DNA of 64,000 nt from an uncultured Siphonobacter sp. (GTDB lineage Bacteria; Bacteroidota; Bacteroidia; Cytophagales; Spirosomataceae), in the NCBI GenBank assembly GCA_913775095.1, contig CAJYIW010000002.1, forward strand, positions 558,001 to 622,000. Reading direction: 5' to 3'. The translations under genes were made by a program, and so were the position numbers. Below are positions 52,055 to 61,700 of this stretch, piece after piece. Positions within the stretch are counted from its first letter, which is position 1. Every line of letters begins with the position of its first letter. The notes beneath the pieces are model-generated. The model saw only the letters and a program-made list of their open reading frames with translations, did not search any database and was not told the origin of the DNA.

Positions 52055-53719
52055 TCAAATTGTCAATTTCGTCGTGGAAGGATGACGTTTCGACTCCTGA
52101 TCATTCATCTGTAGAATTTCCATATCATACGTACCCGGTTTAACCATGTTTCGGTCAAAACTAGCCCTTCCCCCTATACCGGGTACGAATGGGTTTTTGC
52201 CCGTATTAGGCACTCCACCGAACGGCACCAGATACTCATCCGAGTTGAAGGTTGATTTCAGGTGCAGTAAAACCATTCCGTTACGGCTTCGGGGAACCGG
52301 AAAGCTGGATTGTACAATCTGAATTTCCTTTGATGAAAGATCAGTCTGCAGGGAAATGTTTTGCGGCTCGGGACTTTTTTTCAGCACATCGTCAAAAAAG
52401 TGTACGGGCGGATTGAAAATGCCCATTCGCATCGGTTCCTTAAATGCCCAGACAATGTAAGGTTCGAGAATGGTGCCACGGGTAGCGGCCAGACCAATGT
52501 TGCTGTGATACTGATTGAAGGCATTGGTCAGTAACAGCTTACGCCGCTCGACCACAATGGGATAATAATTGAAATAAGATAGTAAACTGAACAGCAGACC
52601 AAAGGTAATCAGAGGAGCCGGCCCTCCCGGAATTCGCTTCTGATTGCTAAGCCAGGCCAGATAAAGCAGGCATAAAAACAGCAGCGGATAAATGCGATAA
52701 TTACTGATCAGCATCACGAAATAACCGAAGTGCGGACGAAGAATGGCAATAACCGTCGCATTGATCAGCAGAAACAGCATGCCTCCCAGCAGAAAATCAG
52801 GAACAAAGGTGGATTCCTTCGGAGAAATGGTGGGCTGAAAATACGTTCGGATCATGGGCCAGAACTCCAGCAGAAACCACCGCAGAGCAATCCACATAAT
52901 GATCAGACCTGCCAGCGTGGGCAAGACAAATCGCCAGGGTTCAGCCATGTAAGGGAAAAAGTCGAAGGGCCCGCCCATGTACGTAAAGAAGCCGCTAACC
53001 GAAAGGTGGGGCATCTCCAGAAAACGACCAAAGCTGCGTTCATTACCTGAATAAGGGAAATCGTAGTAATACCCAGCCATTCCAATAGCCATCCCGAATA
53101 CCCACAGGAATACTTCCCGGAATCGCTTACGGAGTAATAAAACGCCAATGCCGGCAATCCAGACGAACATACCATTACTCATGGTAAAAGTAGTGATGAG
53201 TCCCAGTATCAGAGCCAGAGGAAACGAAAATCGGGTGCGTAAGGCCAGGGCATAAAGGGTCAGCAGAACCAGAGCCAGCAAAGGTTCGTGCTGTAATCCC
53301 GTAATGGCCCAGAAGGTCAACAGGTGGTATTGAGGCTGAAACAGAACGAGCGTCAGGGGGAGGAAATACCAGTACGAAAGTTTAAACCGGCGAAAGGTCA
53401 ACGCCAGTAAAACCCAGATGGCAATGACCGACAGATTAGCAAAGCCCTGAATCCAGCGAAAGTCGAGAAAACCCGTCAGGTAATACACCAGCACGGTAAT
53501 GAGTTTACCCGTGGCCATTCGGTGCTCATTATTAGGCAGAATGAGCCAGTGCCACTTCTCAGACCAGGTTTTGGCTTTTACGAATTCGAGAAAAAAGCCC
53601 GACAATGCTTCAAAATCATCAAACCAGGGAATATTGACAACGAAGAGTAAAAAGAAAATGACGAAACCAAGAATGGGTATCGTATTGACCAGTAGTGGAA
53701 AAAAACGGCTGGTTTTCAT
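52055..53719 (-). CDS. Polytopic membrane protein, possible GT-C glycosyltransferase
   Basis: 554 residues, about 11-12 membrane helices up to about residue 390, then a soluble C-terminal domain of about 160 residues with a beta-rich pattern (MVLLHLKSTFNSDEYLVPFGG). The first periplasmic loop has an acidic pair, PWFDDFEALS, followed by NNEHRMATGK; such a DD or DE in loop 1 is typical of GT-C enzymes using polyprenyl-phosphate sugars. Its neighbours (GtrB-like GT2 downstream, DUF6056-like protein upstream) support transfer of a lipid-linked sugar to an envelope glycan. Family not firmly recognised. Confidence 0.6.
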   Translation of the reverse strand: MKTSRFFPLLVNTIPILGFVIFFLLFVVNIPWFDDFEALSGFFLEFVKAKTWSEKWHWLILPNNEHRMATGKLITVLVYYLTGFLDFRWIQGFANLSVIAIWVLLALTFRRFKLSYWYFLPLTLVLFQPQYHLLTFWAITGLQHEPLLALVLLTLYALALRTRFSFPLALILGLITTFTMSNGMFVWIAGIGVLLLRKRFREVFLWVFGMAIGMAGYYYDFPYSGNERSFGRFLEMPHLSVSGFFTYMGGPFDFFPYMAEPWRFVLPTLAGLIIMWIALRWFLLEFWPMIRTYFQPTISPKESTFVPDFLLGGMLFLLINATVIAILRPHFGYFVMLISNYRIYPLLFLCLLYLAWLSNQKRIPGGPAPLITFGLLFSLLSYFNYYPIVVERRKLLLTNAFNQYHSNIGLAATRGTILEPYIVWAFKEPMRMGIFNPPVHFFDDVLKKSPEPQNISLQTDLSSKEIQIVQSSFPVPRSRNGMVLLHLKSTFNSDEYLVPFGGVPNTGKNPFVPGIGGRASFDRNMVKPGTYDMEILQMNDQESKRHPSTTKLTI

Positions 53720-53740
53720 GAAAACAGAGTCAATCGAAGG

Positions 53741-55183
53741 TTAGGGAGCAGGAGCCAGGACCAGAGCTTTTTTCTGGAAAAATTTGGTTTCGCAGTCGTT
53801 CCAGGGGTGCTTTTCATTGTCTTTAATATCTTCCAGAAAAAGCGAACGGGGCACGTGTTTCAGGGGCTGAATAACAACCGTTTCGTTATCAGGAGCCTGC
53901 CGGATTTTTTCGTAACGTTCATTCAATTCCCGGTTATACTGGTAAGCGGTTCCGTTTTTGAGATCACTTGCCATGATGCGAACGTTCGTGTTCTTCCAGA
54001 TGAATAAGGGTAAGCTCAGAATAGCCAGGATGGATAATACCCGTACAATTCCGGGGCTCAGGAAGCCCAGATTCCACTTTTCCTGAATCCAGAGCATGGT
54101 AACGACCACATTATAAAAGAAGCCAATCAGGTAGAAAAAATACACGGAATTGGTAATGCGGGGAGAAACAATGTCCATTCCGACCCCGTAGAAAATGGGA
54201 AAGTATAACGCCACTACCACGGCGGCCCAGACCAGCCAGCCTACCCACACCGGAATGCGAACGTACGTACTGAAAAGAGCCGAGGTCGTTAGTTTATTGC
54301 TCAGGAATTTAATCCAGAAAATACTGAAAACGAGGGTCAGAGGTAGCCATTTTACGCCGTAACTAATAGCGGTTTTAATGGAGGCCATGATGGAAAAAGG
54401 AATATTCCCCCCCATCGGATTCCCCGCCTGACGAATTTTTGAACCCGGAGATTCCAGTACCAGGTAACAGCAGATGAGTGCTTCAACGAAAAGCAGTACC
54501 AGAACCCAGTCCAGTTTTCGTTGAAAGAGCAGACGATACCCCAGGAAACAGAGAATCATGCCGGTAGTGAGGATGACGAACATCTCGCAGAGGCCAATCA
54601 TGGCGAAAACCAGAAAGGCCGCCCAGACGATCAGGCCGTATTTGATGCGACGGTTTTCGGCTTTATACGACCGGATCAGGGCTACCCAGAAAAGTAAGGT
54701 AAGAATCTGGGGTAGGGCGTAAGTATAAGAACCAGTTACCCAGAAAAAGCTCTCCACAATACTCTCAAGCTGAAAAATATACAGGATCAGAAACGCCAGA
54801 CTAATCAGTCCTTTCTGAATGCGGGGCAGTTTAATCAATTCCCCCAGCAGTAGGTACACGCTGCCCATCGTGGAAAGCATATACACAATCGGGAGGACTT
54901 TGTAATACCAGAACCAGCCCTTGAACAGGGGCGTCGCGTGGAACAGCAGACAGGCAAAGTAGCGGCCCGTCCACTGATCGTAATAAAATTTGGTAGACCA
55001 GAGAATTCCATAATCCCGGGCCATGTAAGCAAAGCAAAAGTCGTCAGCGGCTGAAGGTTGGTTGAAGGCACTGAGGATAAACATCGGAACGATGGTAACT
55101 GCCGCCAGTAACGCCCAGCCCAGGTTGGTCCAATATCGCTGCTGTAAAAAACCAGACATAAATTTATAAAAAGGATTAAGCAA
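53741..55183 (-). CDS. Polytopic membrane protein, DUF6056/GtrII-like
   Basis: 480 residues with about 11 membrane helices and a short soluble C-terminus. The first loop has SAADDFCFAYMARDYG, the ADD[FY]C-type motif shared by a family of glucosyltransferase-like membrane proteins (DUF6056/GtrII group). YYDQWTGRYFA follows, as in that family. It is likely to transfer a sugar from a polyprenyl carrier on the outer side of the inner membrane. It lies 14 bp after the acyltransferase gene and 21 bp before the next polytopic protein gene. Confidence 0.65.
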   Translation of the reverse strand: MLNPFYKFMSGFLQQRYWTNLGWALLAAVTIVPMFILSAFNQPSAADDFCFAYMARDYGILWSTKFYYDQWTGRYFACLLFHATPLFKGWFWYYKVLPIVYMLSTMGSVYLLLGELIKLPRIQKGLISLAFLILYIFQLESIVESFFWVTGSYTYALPQILTLLFWVALIRSYKAENRRIKYGLIVWAAFLVFAMIGLCEMFVILTTGMILCFLGYRLLFQRKLDWVLVLLFVEALICCYLVLESPGSKIRQAGNPMGGNIPFSIMASIKTAISYGVKWLPLTLVFSIFWIKFLSNKLTTSALFSTYVRIPVWVGWLVWAAVVVALYFPIFYGVGMDIVSPRITNSVYFFYLIGFFYNVVVTMLWIQEKWNLGFLSPGIVRVLSILAILSLPLFIWKNTNVRIMASDLKNGTAYQYNRELNERYEKIRQAPDNETVVIQPLKHVPRSLFLEDIKDNEKHPWNDCETKFFQKKALVLAPAP

Positions 55184-55197
55184 TGGGAATGGTCGAA

Positions 55198-56334
55198 CTA
55201 GTATCTGAATCGGTTTTTCAGATTATTGATGGGTTTCTCGATGATGTACCAGGAAAGCGTGGCGACAAGCACTGTTAACAGCACATACATGGAGAAGTTG
55301 AAAACCAGATTTTCTTCAAGTGCAGGAAAAGACCGGTAAATCCGGTTCATGAGTCGGTAGACCGGATGGGTGGGGGTGATGTGGTAATGGTTGAAGACGA
55401 AGTTATGGTAGAGATACAGCCCGTAACTGATACGTCCCAGAAAAACACTGACGGGATTTTCCAGAATCCATTTCATGACTCCTTCATACCCAATGATAGC
55501 CTTCCCAATCAGGAAAAAGGCAAAAATAGAGCCCGCCAGCCGCTCAAAAACGGAGTTCACTGACTGATGCGGATCCGGAGAAAGATGATACCATAGCAGG
55601 CTGCCCGCCAGAATAAGTAAGCCCAGCCAGACCAGACCGCTCTGCCTGAAAGTGGCATCAAACCGACTGCGATGATAAATGTAGAGATAAGCCATGATTC
55701 CCCCCAGACCGAACGCGTCGAGACTGGTCGGCATGAGGACATAGGCGACAAACCAGGGTGCTCCCGTCAGGAAGTAATACAGCCGCAGCAGCACGCTTCC
55801 AATGATGAAGCCTACCAGCAATTTGGGTAAATGCCGGTTGGGAATAAAGAAAACCGCAAAAGGGAAAAAGATGTAAAACTGTTCTTCGACGGCCAGTGAC
55901 CAGAAGTGATCCACCACGCCCAGCCAGTGTTCATGATGAGCAATGTAAAGGTTAGACGTATAAGTAACCAGCCACCAGAATTTTTCGCGGGCGGGCGGCA
56001 CATTAAAAACGAACAGCAGGAAAATCGTCAGGTAATAGATGGGGAAAATGCGAATCGTCCGACGGATGTAAAACTTTTTGAGGTACGTCTTGAACCCGTC
56101 TTCCCGGGGTTTGTACTGGTTTTTACTTTCAATCAGAATTCGGGTAATGAGAAAACCACTCAGCACGAAGAAGATGGTAACCCCAATCGGACCAATGGGC
56201 AGCGTATTGAACCCCGCCAGCAAATGATCGTACAAAACCAGGAAAACTGCTATGAATCGAATACCATCTAACTGCTTAAAATAGGTTTCATGTTTTTTAG
56301 CTATTTCCTGCAAATGTATGGGCGTTGTTGACAT
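55198..56334 (-). CDS. Acyltransferase 3 (OafA/YrhL-type) membrane protein
   Basis: 378 residues from the ATG at 56334 (MSTTPIHLQEIAKKHETYF); the longer in-frame extension is not family-like. About ten membrane helices. The family motifs are QLDGIRFIAVFLVLYDHLL (helix 1), GPIGVTIFFVLSGFLITRIL, and the RRTIRIFPIYY segment. Such proteins add O-acetyl or other acyl groups to surface polysaccharides or peptidoglycan. It is the first gene of the four-gene glycan set, so it probably decorates the same glycan. Confidence 0.9.
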   Translation of the reverse strand: MSTTPIHLQEIAKKHETYFKQLDGIRFIAVFLVLYDHLLAGFNTLPIGPIGVTIFFVLSGFLITRILIESKNQYKPREDGFKTYLKKFYIRRTIRIFPIYYLTIFLLFVFNVPPAREKFWWLVTYTSNLYIAHHEHWLGVVDHFWSLAVEEQFYIFFPFAVFFIPNRHLPKLLVGFIIGSVLLRLYYFLTGAPWFVAYVLMPTSLDAFGLGGIMAYLYIYHRSRFDATFRQSGLVWLGLLILAGSLLWYHLSPDPHQSVNSVFERLAGSIFAFFLIGKAIIGYEGVMKWILENPVSVFLGRISYGLYLYHNFVFNHYHITPTHPVYRLMNRIYRSFPALEENLVFNFSMYVLLTVLVATLSWYIIEKPINNLKNRFRY

Positions 56335-56890
56335 TTCGAACGAATGGTTTGACGCAAACCCTTTCCATGGCTTAGGCTGAAAAGTAAGCAAGGGGTTATC
56401 GTCTGGATATAACTTTAAAATGCAGTTGTAAGTTGGAAAATTAACCACCGGAGCCAACCAATTCGTCGTCACTCCGAATGAACTTTTTTATAGTCGTGAT
56501 TGGTTAAGTCTTATAAATCAGTGACTTGTCTGACTGTTATCCGGTTTCTGCTTTTCAAAAGCAGAGGCTAATTTCTTAAAGTTCTTCGAGAAAGCCTTAA
56601 AATATTTTCTTTGTTGAAACGTAACTATTCACCCGGATAAGGATAAGCCTACGCCGAAGGGTCTTGAGGATGAGTTAGTTTTATTAAGAAAATTAGTCGA
56701 AATTGCATCATTATCCGATTTTGACTTAACGCTTTTTAAGGCGTCTAATGAATGATTTCAGTGCTATCGTTCGTTACGTAGAAAAGTTGTCTGAAAAGCT
56801 TTCAGCATCGCTGAAAAATAATATCCATTTCCTAACCTTGACTACATGGAAACAGTCTCTGTATTGACAGATACTTCTGCATGTTTAACC
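56335..56890. other. Divergent A/T-rich gap between glycan genes
   Basis: No gene seen apart from 15 doubtful in-frame codons from 56846. CTGCTTTT-c-AAAAGCAG is a perfect dyad at 56548-56564. TAACCTTG at 56833-56840 is a near match to TAnnTTTG and would fit a start at 56891 (about 44-base leader). Confidence 0.45.
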
Positions 56891-57652
56891 ATGAACCATT
56901 CGAAAAACCGGATGGTGGTGATCCCAACGTATAATGAAATTGAAAACATTGAAACGGTGGTTCGCCGGGTCATGAGTCTCGAGCCAGCGTTTGATCTTTT
57001 GATTGTAGACGATGGTTCACCCGATGGCACGGCACTGAAAGTGCGGCAGTTACAGGACGAATTTGGTGACAACCGAATTCACCTGCTGGAAAGAAGAGGA
57101 AAGCTGGGTCTGGGAACGGCCTACATCGCGGGTTTCAAGTATGCGTTATCCAGTGGATACGAATACATTTTCGAAATGGACGCGGATTTATCCCACAATC
57201 CGGATGATCTGGTACGCCTCTGGCAAGCCTGTGCCGTGGAGGGGAACGACGTAGCCATTGGCTCCCGTTACATTCAGGGCGTAAACGTAGTGAACTGGCC
57301 CATGGGACGGGTATTAATGTCTTACTTCGCTGGCGTTTACGTTCGCTTCATTACCGGAATGCCCATCATGGACGCAACCGCCGGTTTCAAATGCTACCGT
57401 CGAACCGTACTGGAAACCATCAAACTCGATAGTATCAAGTTCGTGGGATATGCCTTCCAGATCGAAATGAAGTTTACGTCCTGGAAATACGGTTTCAGGC
57501 TGAAGGAAGTCCCCATTATTTTCACGGACCGCACCAAAGGAACTTCCAAAATGTCCTCCAAGATCTTCAAGGAAGCCTTTCTGGGAGTCGTTCAGTTGAA
57601 GGTAGATAGCTTTTTCAAGCGTTACCACCGCGAAGTAATTCAATACAGATAA
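56891..57652 (+). CDS. Polyprenol monophosphomannose synthase-type GT2
   Basis: 253 residues from the ATG at 56891 (an in-frame ATG at 56846 is possible). Soluble GT-A domain: VIPTYNEIENIETVV, LIVDDGSPDGTALKV, LGLGTAYIAGFKYAL, FEMDADLSHNPDDL (DxD metal site) and AIGSRYIQGVNVVNW, all typical of bacterial Dpm1-type enzymes that make polyprenyl-phosphate mannose from GDP-mannose. No C-terminal membrane helices, as in most bacterial Dpm1. Convergent with the next GT2 gene. Confidence 0.88.
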   Translation: MNHSKNRMVVIPTYNEIENIETVVRRVMSLEPAFDLLIVDDGSPDGTALKVRQLQDEFGDNRIHLLERRGKLGLGTAYIAGFKYALSSGYEYIFEMDADLSHNPDDLVRLWQACAVEGNDVAIGSRYIQGVNVVNWPMGRVLMSYFAGVYVRFITGMPIMDATAGFKCYRRTVLETIKLDSIKFVGYAFQIEMKFTSWKYGFRLKEVPIIFTDRTKGTSKMSSKIFKEAFLGVVQLKVDSFFKRYHREVIQYR

Positions 57653-57668
57653 AGAAAGACGAGTTCAT

Positions 57669-57708
57669 AAAAAAGGCGAGCTACTGGTATCAGTAGCTCG
57701 CCTTTTTT
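57669..57708. terminator. Bidirectional terminator between two GT2 genes
   Basis: Perfect 18-bp stem with loop gtat (57669-57686 with 57691-57708); core GGCGAGCTACTG / CAGTAGCTCGCC, A and T runs at the ends. Confidence 0.93.
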
Positions 57709-57719
57709 GTAGCGTTCTG

Positions 57720-58460
57720 TTAATCCAGAATTTTCCACTTGGTTAGGCCCCACTTCGACAGTCGGTAAAGCAGGGAAGTCCGTAGCACGCCTAACCCGTA
57801 TTTGGAGCTGCGAATGAAGTTGATGGAAGAAGCTTCGTCAAAATATTTGGTAGGACAGGTAACCTCCGCAATTTCAAAGCCTTTCCAGAAAATCTGGGCG
57901 ATCATTTCATTGTCGAAAACGAAATCATCATTACACTTATCGAAGGGAACGGCTTCGAGTACCTCGCGTGAAAAAGCCCGGTAACCCGTGTGGTATTCCG
58001 AGAGTTTTTCGTTGAGCAGAACGTTCTGGGTAAAGGTTAAAAAGCGGTTCGCAATGTATTTGTACATGGGCATGCCCCCTTTCAGAGCTCCTTTTCCCAG
58101 AATGCGGGAGCCGAAAACCACAGGATAGAGTCCATTACCAATGATTGAAATCATCGCCGTCAATAACAGAGGCGTGTACTGATAATCGGGGTGAAGCATG
58201 ATAACGATGTCTCCTCCCAGCTCCAGAGCTTTTTTATAGCAGGTCTTCTGATTGCCGCCGTAGCCTTTGTTGATATCATGCCGAATCACGTGCCGGATGC
58301 CCAGAGCCCGTGCCACTTCAACGGTATTATCGGGGCTGTGGTCATCTACCAGCACCACTTCATCTACCAGATCGAAAGGAATTTCCCGGTACGTACGTTC
58401 GACGGTAAGGGCAGCCCGGTACGCGGGCATGACAACGATTACTTTTTTATTGTTGTACAT
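57720..58460 (-). CDS. GT2 glycosyltransferase, DPM-like
   Basis: 246 residues, soluble. VVMPAYRAALTVERTY, VVLVDDHSPDNTVEVA, NKGYGGNQKTCYKKAL and IVMLHPDYQYTPLL (DxD replaced by HPDYQY, as in a known GT2 subfamily of DPM_DPG-type synthases). C-terminal region FVFDNEMIAQIFWKGFEIAEVTCPTKY is family-typical. Likely adds a sugar to a lipid carrier or glycan; the donor is not clear. Confidence 0.85.
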   Translation of the reverse strand: MYNNKKVIVVMPAYRAALTVERTYREIPFDLVDEVVLVDDHSPDNTVEVARALGIRHVIRHDINKGYGGNQKTCYKKALELGGDIVIMLHPDYQYTPLLLTAMISIIGNGLYPVVFGSRILGKGALKGGMPMYKYIANRFLTFTQNVLLNEKLSEYHTGYRAFSREVLEAVPFDKCNDDFVFDNEMIAQIFWKGFEIAEVTCPTKYFDEASSINFIRSSKYGLGVLRTSLLYRLSKWGLTKWKILD

Positions 58461-58779
58461 AAAGTGAAAAAGTCACTAATGACGGGGCTCAAACCAACGT
58501 TGAGAATAAGCAACAGGGGGTGGTAACACTAGTTTCAAACCTTGAAATTACATGGCAATTTCCGAAGAGCCTACATTTGCATTAGTTTATGACTGCTAAG
58601 TACTAACGCTAAAAAGTAGTTTACAAATGTAAGTTTCTGGTTATTAATAGGTTAATGCGTATTCTTGTCTTTTGGTATGGTCCGTGAAAACCGGATGAAC
58701 TTCTGGTTAACTGCCAGGCAAGAAACAGGTGGGTCTTTTTACCCTTAACTTGAGAATGTTATTGTAGAAACACTCCTTC
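58461..58779. other. Divergent gap with two facing TAnnTTTG-like boxes
   Basis: Plus-strand TACATTTG at 58572-58579 and minus-strand TACATTTG (seen as caaatgta, 58624-58631) are perfect -7 matches that face each other 44 bases apart and form an 8-bp inverted repeat. Neither has a clear -33 box. No gene seen. Confidence 0.4.
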
Positions 58780-61700
58780 ATGAATTCGTTCTGGTCAAAA
58801 AATAGCTTACGGATTTTTCAGAGACGGTTGGTTAACCTAAGTCCAAGAAACCGCTCTCTGGTTCTTTTATCCTTACCCAAAGAGCAATTTCTGGACATTT
58901 ATGAACTGGATTTTTTGTTGAATGCTCCTTCATTTGAGATCATCAAAGGTTTGATGGCTGGCAAGAGCAATCAGTTGCTGTGCGAGGTTCTGGACCCGCG
59001 TTATCAGAAAGTAAATGAAGTTTCCCGACGCCTGAAACTGATTGCCCGCACTGCTTCGTTCATCGAAGCCGAACGCGGCACGGAAGATTTATACCTGGGC
59101 TGGCCACTGGTGCAGGGGAAATTTGCCGATGGTACCGTCGTACGGGCTCCCTTGCTCTTCTGGCCGGTAGGTTTGCGGATTAACCCGCATAACCAGTGGG
59201 TACTGGATCGCCGGGATGAGCCGTTGGTGCTGAATCGATCCCTGCTGATGGCCTATGTTCACTTCAATGGCCTGAAACTACCCGAAGAGCTGTTTGAAAA
59301 GGATTTTGAAGACTTTTCGAAAGAAGCCCTTGCATTTCGCACGGAGCTGTACGAGTGGCTGAAAACGACGCCGCTGAAGCTGAACTATAACTCAGATTTA
59401 TTTGAAGATCAGCTTCAGTTCTTTCCAAAACTACTGAAAAGCGATCTGGATCGAACCGAACAGGCGGGTGAAATACGATTGCTACCCCACGCCGTACTGG
59501 GCATTTTTCCACAGGCGGGGTCCTACCTCGTTCGTGATTACGACCACCTGCTTCAGCAAATGGAGGCGGCCGATTTTACCCCTTTTCAGGCAGCCGTGAG
59601 TGATAAGAAAATACGGGAAGCTGATATTCTGACGCCTTTTCCGATGGATGCTTCGCAGGAGGCCGCCTTTCGCCGGGTGAAAAAGGGAGAATCGCTGGTG
59701 GTGCAGGGTCCTCCGGGGACGGGAAAATCCCAGCTCATCTGTAACCTCATCGCTGATTTTACAGCTCAGGGCAAGCGGGTGTTGGTCGTAAGTCAGAAAC
59801 GGGCGGCTCTGGATACCGTATATGACCGTTTGTCGCGGGTAAACTGGCAGGATTTTGCGGCTAACCTGCACGATTTTCAGCACGACCGGAAAAGTTTATA
59901 CACTCAGATCAATAACCAGATTGATCAAATTGAAGAATATAAGCGACTGAACACTAGTCTGGATGCTATTTTACTGGAGCGGGAGTTTACCCAGCAGGCC
60001 CATCAAATTGATCGTATTCAGCAGGAGCTGGACGAGTTCAAAAAGGCCCTGTTCGATGATAGTGATTGCGGCCTTTCGCCCAAAGAACTTTACCTGACTT
60101 CAGACCCGGAAAAGCCACGAATTGAACTTCAGGATCTATACGCATCGTTCCATTTTCATACCCTCGAAGAAACCACGCAGAAGCTAAAGCGTTACGAAAG
60201 TTATGAGGCCCGACTGGGACAAAACCATCCCTGGCAGAATCGAAAGAATTTCCGGTTGTTCAGTTTTCAGGATGTCCCCGCTATCAGAGCAGCCGTACTG
60301 GAAATTCCGGACGTAATTCAGCAGATTACTCAAACTCTTCAGTCCTTATTCGGACGAAAGGTAAGCTGGCCGGAAGTGCTGAGTTTGCAAACTCAGGAAG
60401 AAGACTTGCGGGTGCTGGCCGAAGCAATGACGTCAGAACGGGAAATCTGGGTTCGTCGCCTGCATGTTCGACAAATTACTGACTGGAAGAACTGGCCTGC
60501 CAGGCTCCAGATTGAACAATTGAATGAGGCTGGACTGGCGGGCGAAAACCTGAGAAGTTCCGAGTTGAGGCCGCTTCTGGAAAAAGTAGAAAAAGCCATG
60601 GAGGCCCGGTCTTCGCTATGGAAGTGGCTGCTCTTCTCCGAAAAAGAAAGCCTCAAAAAGCAGACCGAAAAATACGGATTAACCCTGGATTTGTCTGATT
60701 TGCAGAAGTTCAGGCAATTACTTCTGAATCGTCTGGAGGCGGAATGGCTCATGGAACAGTGGGCGGAGCCTTTAGCCATTCAGGTAAAAACCGAGGCATG
60801 GGAAGAAACGCGACAGAACTGGGAGAAGGTTACCGGGCAGGTCGCCGGAGCATCCGCTTCATACGAGCGAATCCGGCAGTCGCAGTCGCTGATTGCAGAG
60901 CTGTACCGCTTTCACTCCGAAACGAATCATCACGGGTTTGCCGATAAAATCACGCAGATACTCCAACAGCTGAGTTACCTGCAACAGAAACAGGAAAGCT
61001 GGGAAAAATACCTGACTTCTTCACAAATTGAGTGGATTAGCCAGGCTTTTCCCCCGCAAATTCAATCTCTTCTCAACTCCTTATCCTCTGATTTTGAGTT
61101 ACTACAGGAGTTTGATTCTTTGCAGGAGCAACTAACCGAACCCGAAAAGGAAATTATTAAACGAAGGACAGCACCAGAGGTACTGGATACCTTTATCAAT
61201 TCCCTGAAACTTTGCTGGCTTGAACATCTGGAGCTAAAGTATCCCCTCCTGCGAAGCGTATCCGGCATGAAAATGCAGCAAATGGAGGAAGATTTGCAGC
61301 AGGCCGTACAGCGAAAACAGGAACTCGCCGGAGAAATTGGCCGGAAACAGTTACGCGAGCAAACGTATCAATCGCTCGAAATGAATCGGCTGGGAAATGT
61401 CACGACGTACCGTGACTTAAAACACCAGGTCACTAAAAAACGTATGATCTGGCCCGTGCGTCAGGTTTTGGGAAGTTTTACGGAGGAAATATTTACGCTG
61501 GTTCCCTGTTGGCTGGCTTCGCCTGAAACGGTTTCGGCCGTATTCCCCTTAACTCAGGAGCCTCTTTTTGATCTCGTTATTTTCGATGAGGCTTCCCAGT
61601 GCTTTGCCGAGCAGGGCTTACCTGCCATGTTCCGGGGGAAGCAGGTTGTGATTGCCGGAGATAGCCGGCAATTACAACCGTCTGATTTATACCGGGTTCG

